Assembly (NCBI GenBank): GCA_934675465.1 | Contig: CAKUQM010000048.1 | Location: 1-10,115 of the forward strand | Reading direction: 5' to 3' | DNA length: 10,115 bases | Origin: an uncultured Erysipelotrichaceae bacterium | GTDB lineage: Bacteria; Bacillota_I; Bacilli_A; Erysipelotrichales; Erysipelotrichaceae | Part shown: in pieces, positions 5,847-10,115 of the stretch | How the letters are laid out: each line of letters begins with the position of its first letter | Position numbering within the stretch: position 1 is the first letter of the stretch | Notes under the pieces: model-generated | What the model saw: the letters and a program-made list of their open reading frames with translations, nothing else | The model's database searches: none | Told to the model about the DNA's origin: nothing | Program-made: the position numbers and the translations under genes

Positions 5847-6551
5847 ATGTTGAAAGTAGAAAACTTACATATAAATTACGGCTTTATTGAAGCCGTCAAG
5901 GGCATTGACTTTACAGTCAATGATGGTGAGATAGTTGCACTTATTGGAGCCAATGGTGCAGGTAAGACAACTACTATGCATGCACTAAGTGGCTTAATTA
6001 AAGCTAAGAGCGGTTCTATTATTCTAGATGGTAAAGACATTACAAAAGTTCCTGCTAATAAGATAGTATCGCTTGGTTTAATACAGGTACCAGAAGGAAG
6101 ACATGTCTTTGCTTCTCAAACAGTATTAGAGAATCTAACATTGGGTGCTTATTTATGTAAAGATAAGAAATTAATAGAAGCTAATTTAAATCATGTCTTT
6201 GAATTATTCCCTCGTTTAAAAGAAAGACAAAAACAATTAGCTGGTACTTTATCAGGTGGTGAACAACAGATGTTGGCAATGGGTAGGGCACTTATGTCTA
6301 ATCCTAAGGTACTTTTGTTGGATGAACCATCTATGGGTTTATCACCTTTACTTGTAAAGGAAATTTTTGCGATAATAAAGGAAATAAATGAGAATGGTAC
6401 TACTGTTTTCGTTGTCGAACAAAATGCCAAGATGGCTCTTGAAATAGCTCATAGAGCCTATGTAATGGAAACAGGTAAGATTGTCTTAAGTGGTACCGGC
6501 AAGGAACTATTAGCTTCTGATGCCGTTTCTAAAGCTTATTTAGGAGGATAA
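5847..6551 (+). CDS. livF: Branched-chain amino acid ABC transporter ATP-binding protein LivF
   Basis: This is the second cytoplasmic ATPase of the Liv importer, 234 aa. Motifs are Walker A GANGAGKTT (34-42), a Q-loop-region VPEGRHVFASQTVLENL, the signature LSGGEQQMLAMGRAL (from 135), Walker B VLLLDEP (Asp159, Glu160) with SMGLSP, and VVEQNAKMAL in place of the usual H-loop. Gln at the H-loop position and the ending KAYLGG are normal for LivF, so this is not a defect. TAGGAG at 5835-5840 gives 6-nt spacing to the ATG. Its 3' end carries the ribosome binding site of the CBS-ACT gene, which starts 2 nt after its stop. Confidence 0.96.
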   Translation: MLKVENLHINYGFIEAVKGIDFTVNDGEIVALIGANGAGKTTTMHALSGLIKAKSGSIILDGKDITKVPANKIVSLGLIQVPEGRHVFASQTVLENLTLGAYLCKDKKLIEANLNHVFELFPRLKERQKQLAGTLSGGEQQMLAMGRALMSNPKVLLLDEPSMGLSPLLVKEIFAIIKEINENGTTVFVVEQNAKMALEIAHRAYVMETGKIVLSGTGKELLASDAVSKAYLGG

Positions 6552-6553
6552 TT

Positions 6554-7198
6554 ATGTACGTTAAAGATTGGATGACTAAAAATGTTGTTACTTTAAATCC
6601 CTTTGATTCAATTACTGATGCCTTTGATGTAATGAAGAAGGGTAATTTCCATCGTGTTCCTATTTGTAGTAATGGTAAATTAGTGGGACTTATTACAGGA
6701 TCGACATTGGCTGACTTTGCCCCATCTAAGGCAACTACTTTGTCTGTCTATGAAATTAATTCATTATTAAATAAGACTTCGTGTAAAGATATTATGATTA
6801 CAAATGTTCATACTATTGGCCCTAATGCCTTACTTGAAGAAGCTGCTGAAAAGATGAATGAACATAATATCACTTGTCTTCCAGTAGTTGAAGATAATGG
6901 ACAGATTGTTGGTATTATTACGCAAAAAGTTATTTTTGGTGCTTTCATTGATTTAATGGGTTATTATGCCAAGGGCAGTAGAGTAGTAATTGATATTGAT
7001 AAGGATGAACCAGGTATCTTACAAAAACTAGGTACTGTTACAGCTGAACATAATATCAATATTACACACTTTATAGTGACAAGATATAGTGGTCTTCAGA
7101 TTGTTATTAGAACCGATGAAACTGATGATATGAAAGTTACTAATATTTTAACTTCAAATGGTTTTATTGTTAGTGATCATCGTACTAATAAGAATTGA
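6554..7198 (+). CDS. CBS-CBS-ACT domain protein (AcuB-like architecture), putative regulator
   Basis: The 214-aa soluble protein has no signal peptide or membrane segment. It holds two CBS motifs (about 1-57, with MTKNVVTLNPFDSITDAFDVM and FHRVPI; about 77-132, with DIMITNVHTIGP and ITCLPVV), then an ACT-type domain (about 143-207) with DKDEPGILQKLG and NINITHF. CBS pairs usually bind adenine nucleotides and ACT domains usually bind amino acids. B. subtilis AcuB has the same architecture and similar length, but there are no acetoin genes here, so I do not give that symbol. It follows livF by 2 nt with TAGGAGG at 6541-6547, so it belongs to the liv operon. A role in sensing BCAA or energy state for the transporter is inference. 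The stop codon overlaps the -35 box of the valS promoter. Confidence 0.85.
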   Translation: MYVKDWMTKNVVTLNPFDSITDAFDVMKKGNFHRVPICSNGKLVGLITGSTLADFAPSKATTLSVYEINSLLNKTSCKDIMITNVHTIGPNALLEEAAEKMNEHNITCLPVVEDNGQIVGIITQKVIFGAFIDLMGYYAKGSRVVIDIDKDEPGILQKLGTVTAEHNINITHFIVTRYSGLQIVIRTDETDDMKVTNILTSNGFIVSDHRTNKN

Positions 7199-7223
7199 TT
7201 TTTATAAGCTTTATAGCTATAAT
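7195..7223 (+). promoter_or_regulatory. Promoter of the valS T-box transcript
   Basis: The -35 TTGATT (7195-7200, four of six to consensus) and a perfect -10 TATAAT (7218-7223) are separated by 17 bp. The inferred start, about 7228-7231, coincides with the 5' edge of T-box Stem I. The -35 box overlaps the TGA stop (7196-7198) of the CBS-ACT gene. Confidence 0.8.
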
Positions 7224-7227
7224 TTTA

Positions 7228-7437
7228 AAGACTAAGAAAAGAAGGAAGTAATTTTTCTTGAGACATATAGAGATATTCTGGAAGGTGAAAAGAATACGTT
7301 AGGAAAGATGAAAAGTAGTCTTGGAGTTTATTATCCGAAATAGTAGTAAGATGATACGTCACTCGCGTTAAGAGTTTAAGTTAAAAAGTAAGGTGGTACC
7401 GTGCAATTGCACCCTTGTATCACCTTTTTTATTTTTT
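7228..7437 (+). ncRNA. T-box riboswitch, GUA (Val) specifier, upstream of valS
   Basis: This leader binds uncharged tRNA-Val and lets transcription into valS proceed. Stem I base: AAGAC (7228-7232) with GTCTT (7318-7322). The S-turn AGTA (7247-7250) faces GAA (7310-7312). The upper helix pairs 7251-7259 with 7301-7309, and the distal helix TATTCT (7274-7279) pairs with AGAATA (7291-7296) around a GGTG-containing loop. The specifier is GTA at 7315-7317, followed by a purine. Stem III is ACTC/GAGT around GCGTTAA (7361-7375). The T-box AAGGTGGTACCGTG (7390-7403) forms an antiterminator: AAGG with CCTT (7413-7416), a 7-nt bulge TGGTACC, then GTGC with GCAC. TGGT in the bulge matches an ACCA tRNA end with discriminator A, as in tRNA-Val. 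Stem II is not resolved. Confidence 0.93.
7390..7437 (+). terminator. Regulated terminator of the valS T-box
   Basis: In the competing fold, AAGGTGGTAC (7390-7399) pairs with GTATCACCTT (7417-7426; one G-U pair) around the GTGCAATTGCAC inner hairpin, and a T-rich tract runs to 7437. The switch turns on whether AAGG pairs with the near CCTT (antiterminator) or the far CACCTT (terminator). It may also stop read-through transcripts from the liv operon. Confidence 0.88.
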
Positions 7438-7449
7438 GAAGGGAGAATT

Positions 7450-10029
7450 ATGTTAGAGACAAAATACGACGCAAAACAAGTTGAACAAGGCAAGTATGCA
7501 AAATGGCTAAAAGAAGGTTACTTCAAAGCAGGTGATCTTTCAAAGAAACCATACTGTATTGTTATCCCACCACCAAACGTAACTGGTAAGTTACACATTG
7601 GTCATACTTTAGATAATGCCTTACAAGATTCAATCATTCTATACAAGAGAATGAGAGGCTATGACTGCTTGTGGCTACCAGGCATGGACCATGCAGGTAT
7701 CGCAACTCAAGCTAAAGTTGATGCAAGACTTAAGGAATTAGGTATTTCTAGATATGATCTAGGTAGAGAAGGCTTCTTAAAGAAAGCTTGGGAATGGAAA
7801 GATGAATATGCAGGTTTCATCAAGGAACAATGGGCAAAGACTGGACTAAGTGTAGACTATTCAAAGGAAAGATTTACACTTGATGAAGGCTTATCTAAGG
7901 CTGTAATTAAGGTTTTTGTAGACTACTATAAGGATGGCTTAATTTATCAAGGCAAAAGAGTAATTAACTGGGACCCTGTTGCTAAGACTGCCTTAAGTAA
8001 TATTGAAGTAGTACACAAGGATGTTAAAGGCAAGATGTATTACTTTAGATATCATCTTGTAGATAGTGATGAGACTTTTGATGTTGCCACAACTAGACCT
8101 GAAACCATGTTTGGTGATGTTTGTGTTGTAGTTAATCCAAAGGATGAAAAATTATGTCATTTGATTGGTAAGAAGTGTATCAATCCAGCTAATGGTGATA
8201 TCCTTCCTATCATTGGTGATGAATATATTGAAATTGGCTTTGGTACTGGTGCTATGAAGTGTACTCCAGCTCATGACCCTAATGACTATCAAATCGCATT
8301 AAGACATAATCTAGAGATGCCTGTTTGTATGAATGAAGATGCTACTATGAATTCGTTGTGTGGCGAGTTTGAGGGCATGGATAGATATGAATGTAGAGAT
8401 TTAACAGTAAAAAGAATTGAAGAACAAGGTCAACTTGTTAAGATTGAAGAAATTGAACATTCTGTTGGTTTCTCTGAGCGTACTGATACAATGGTTGAGC
8501 CTTATCTTTCTAAGCAATGGTTCGTTAAGATGAAGCCTTTAGCTGATGATGTTTTAAAACATCAAGAAAATGAAGATACTAAGATTAATTTCTATCCTAA
8601 GCGTTTTGAAAAGACATTTACTGGTTGGCTAGAGGATATCGAAGACTGGTGCATTTCAAGACAATTATGGTGGGGACATAGAATTCCAGTTTATTATCAT
8701 AAAGATACAGGTGAAATTTATTGTGAATATGATCCACCAAAAGATATTGAAAACTATGTACAAGATGAAGATGTATTGGATACATGGTTCTCAAGTGCTC
8801 TATGGCCTTTCTCAACACTAGGTTGGCCAGAAAAGACTGATTTACTTGAGCGTTATTTCCCAACTGATTGTTTAGTAACAGGTTATGATATTATTTTCTT
8901 CTGGGTAGCTAGAATGGCTGTTGCGTCTCGTTACTTCATGCATGATAGACCATTTAAGGATTGTTTGATTCATGGTCTTGTAAGAGATGATAAGGGTCGT
9001 AAGATGTCTAAGTCGCTTGGTAATGGTATTGACCCAATTGATGTCATCAATAAGTATGGTTATGATTCGTTAAGACTATTCTTAACTTGCAACTCAACAC
9101 CAGGCTATGATATTAACTTCTCGGTTGAAAAGATTGAAGCTTCTTGGAACTTTATTAATAAGCTATGGAATGCGACAAGATTCGTACTTATGAATATCGA
9201 TGAAGACTATAAGTATTCAAAACCAGTACTTACAAATGATACTGATAACTGGATTATTTATAAGTTAAATAACATCATTGATAAGACAACAATGAACATC
9301 GACCGTTATGAGATGGCTATTGCAGGAAATGAACTTGAATCATTTATTTGGGATGACTTCTGTGCTTCTTATATCGAATTCAGCAAGGCAGCTTTAAATA
9401 GTGATGATAAGGATTTAAAACATAAGACATTAGATACACTAGTATATGTATTAGATGCGATTGTTAGATTACTTCATCCATTTGTACCATTTGTTACTGA
9501 GGAACTTTACCAAGCAATTCATGGTGAGGATGTATCAATTTGTACAGCTTTGTGGCCTGAAAAGATGGATTGTGATGAAAATAGTGCAAAACATGTTGAT
9601 GTTTTACTTGAAATCATTAAGGCTAGTAGAGAACTTAGAACTGAGAATAATGTTAAGCCTTCTAAGGAATTAGAATTACAAGTTGAGGGTTTTGACTTAA
9701 GTGATTCAGATAAGTCAATTCTACTTAGAATGACAAAACTTGTAGTTGTTGATTCTATTGATGATGAAACAATTGTAAGACCTATTTCTACTGGCAAGAT
9801 TTCTTTCAAGATGTCTGAAGTAGTCAATAAGCAAGAAGAGCTTGAAAAGATTGCGAAGGAACTTTCAAGACTTGAGGGCGAAATCAAGAGATCTACAAAT
9901 ATTCTTTCTAATGAAAAGTTCTTAGCTAAGGCTCCAGAAGCTAAGGTTAATGAAGAAAAGGATAAACTTGCAAAGTATCAAGAGTCTTATAAGATTTTAT
10001 TGGAAAAGAAGGAAGAATTGTCTAAATAA
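7450..10029 (+). CDS. valS: Valyl-tRNA synthetase
   Basis: This is a cytoplasmic class Ia aminoacyl-tRNA synthetase that charges tRNA-Val and hydrolyses mischarged Thr-tRNA-Val. The 859-aa product is complete and of normal bacterial size. Motifs in order: PPPNVTGKLHIGHTLDNAL with HIGH at 49-52; the CP1 editing domain with TTRPETMFGD (214-223) and GTGAMKCTPAHDPND; WCISRQLWWGHRIPVYY near 400; KMSKS at 518-522; an anticodon-binding helical domain (about 600-760); and a C-terminal Glu/Lys-rich coiled coil (about 795-859) that contacts tRNA in ValS. The ATG at 7450 is chosen because GAAGGGAG (7438-7445) precedes it and MLETKYDAKQVE is the usual beginning. A GTG at 7393 in the same frame lies inside the T-box terminator and is rejected. 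Expression is controlled by the T-box. Confidence 0.98.
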   Translation: MLETKYDAKQVEQGKYAKWLKEGYFKAGDLSKKPYCIVIPPPNVTGKLHIGHTLDNALQDSIILYKRMRGYDCLWLPGMDHAGIATQAKVDARLKELGISRYDLGREGFLKKAWEWKDEYAGFIKEQWAKTGLSVDYSKERFTLDEGLSKAVIKVFVDYYKDGLIYQGKRVINWDPVAKTALSNIEVVHKDVKGKMYYFRYHLVDSDETFDVATTRPETMFGDVCVVVNPKDEKLCHLIGKKCINPANGDILPIIGDEYIEIGFGTGAMKCTPAHDPNDYQIALRHNLEMPVCMNEDATMNSLCGEFEGMDRYECRDLTVKRIEEQGQLVKIEEIEHSVGFSERTDTMVEPYLSKQWFVKMKPLADDVLKHQENEDTKINFYPKRFEKTFTGWLEDIEDWCISRQLWWGHRIPVYYHKDTGEIYCEYDPPKDIENYVQDEDVLDTWFSSALWPFSTLGWPEKTDLLERYFPTDCLVTGYDIIFFWVARMAVASRYFMHDRPFKDCLIHGLVRDDKGRKMSKSLGNGIDPIDVINKYGYDSLRLFLTCNSTPGYDINFSVEKIEASWNFINKLWNATRFVLMNIDEDYKYSKPVLTNDTDNWIIYKLNNIIDKTTMNIDRYEMAIAGNELESFIWDDFCASYIEFSKAALNSDDKDLKHKTLDTLVYVLDAIVRLLHPFVPFVTEELYQAIHGEDVSICTALWPEKMDCDENSAKHVDVLLEIIKASRELRTENNVKPSKELELQVEGFDLSDSDKSILLRMTKLVVVDSIDDETIVRPISTGKISFKMSEVVNKQEELEKIAKELSRLEGEIKRSTNILSNEKFLAKAPEAKVNEEKDKLAKYQESYKILLEKKEELSK

Positions 10030-10038
10030 TTACTGTAT

Positions 10039-10082
10039 GGGGCTGTTACGAAATGACTAATTTCTAACAGCCCTTTCTTTTG
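10039..10082 (+). terminator. Intrinsic terminator of valS
   Basis: GGGCTGTTA (10040-10048) pairs with TAACAGCCC (10065-10073). The stem continues as GAAAT/ATTTC (10050-10054 with 10060-10064) after a bulged C, around a 5-nt loop, and TTTCTTTTG follows. It begins 10 nt after the valS stop. Nothing is recognisable in the remaining bases to the window end. Confidence 0.93.
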
Positions 10083-10115
10083 TTTAAAATAGGATCAAAA
10101 ACATAAAAAGCGCTC

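Noticed and set aside
6408..6437. LivF lacks the ABC H-loop histidine (VEQNA)
   Set aside because: Gln at this position is the normal state in LivF-family ATPases, so it is not a sign of inactivation.
7203..7226. Possible terminator after the CBS-ACT gene
   Set aside because: TATA-AGCT and AGCTATA can form a 7-bp stem with a bulged A and TTAT loop, but only four T follow and the same bases contain the perfect TATAAT -10 box of the valS promoter. A weak dual role cannot be excluded.
7393..7449. In-frame GTG at 7393 extending valS by 19 codons
   Set aside because: It lies inside the T-box antiterminator/terminator and has no ribosome binding site. The ATG at 7450 has GAAGGGAG just upstream and gives the usual ValS N-terminus.
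9519..9887. 122-codon open frame on the minus strand within valS
   Set aside because: It is antisense to a fully conserved valS reading frame, is rich in Ser/Leu low-complexity sequence, and has no recognisable domain. The other minus-strand frames at 3584-3781, 5554-5754, 6191-6430 and 8618-8863, and the +2 frame at 9455-9673, are shadows of the same kind.

Overview
The window is AT-rich, tightly packed and coded entirely on the + strand. Shine-Dalgarno sites are strong, intrinsic terminators have U-tracts, and valS carries a T-box leader. Together with the lon–engB(ysxC) gene pair and a lipoprotein-type solute-binding protein, this points to a low-GC Bacillota (Firmicutes) chromosome. An Erysipelotrichia-like or related gut/oral lineage is plausible, but the sequence alone does not prove it. 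No mobile element, CRISPR array, rRNA or tRNA was found.

Layout. (1) 1-1538: the 3' end of lon, then engB/ysxC, then a secreted NlpC/P60-like cysteine peptidase. The three reading frames overlap and end at an intrinsic terminator. (2) 1539-1931: a 5' regulatory region. It holds a 16-bp palindrome, a promoter with a perfect TTGACA, a 34-codon ORF whose centre is a run of Ile/Val/Leu codons, and an intrinsic terminator just after that ORF. (3) 1932-7198: a complete branched-chain amino acid (BCAA) ABC importer, livJ-livH-livM-livG-livF, followed by a CBS-CBS-ACT protein of AcuB-like architecture. A perfect 13-bp hairpin separates livJ from livH. (4) 7195-10082: a consensus-like promoter, a T-box riboswitch with a GUA (Val) specifier, valS, and a strong terminator.

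How the parts fit. Regions 2-4 form a BCAA acquisition and use module. The 34-codon ORF looks like a leader peptide controlling the liv operon by ribosome-mediated transcription attenuation: it has Ile-Ile-Ile-Val-Ile-Ile-Ile followed by Leu-Leu, a short 5' UTR, a downstream terminator, and competing RNA pairings. valS at the other end is controlled by direct tRNA-Val sensing. The liv operon would therefore be flanked by two different mechanisms that read BCAA-tRNA charging. The attenuator is the most interesting and least routine item. Its elements are visible in the sequence, but its function is inferred.
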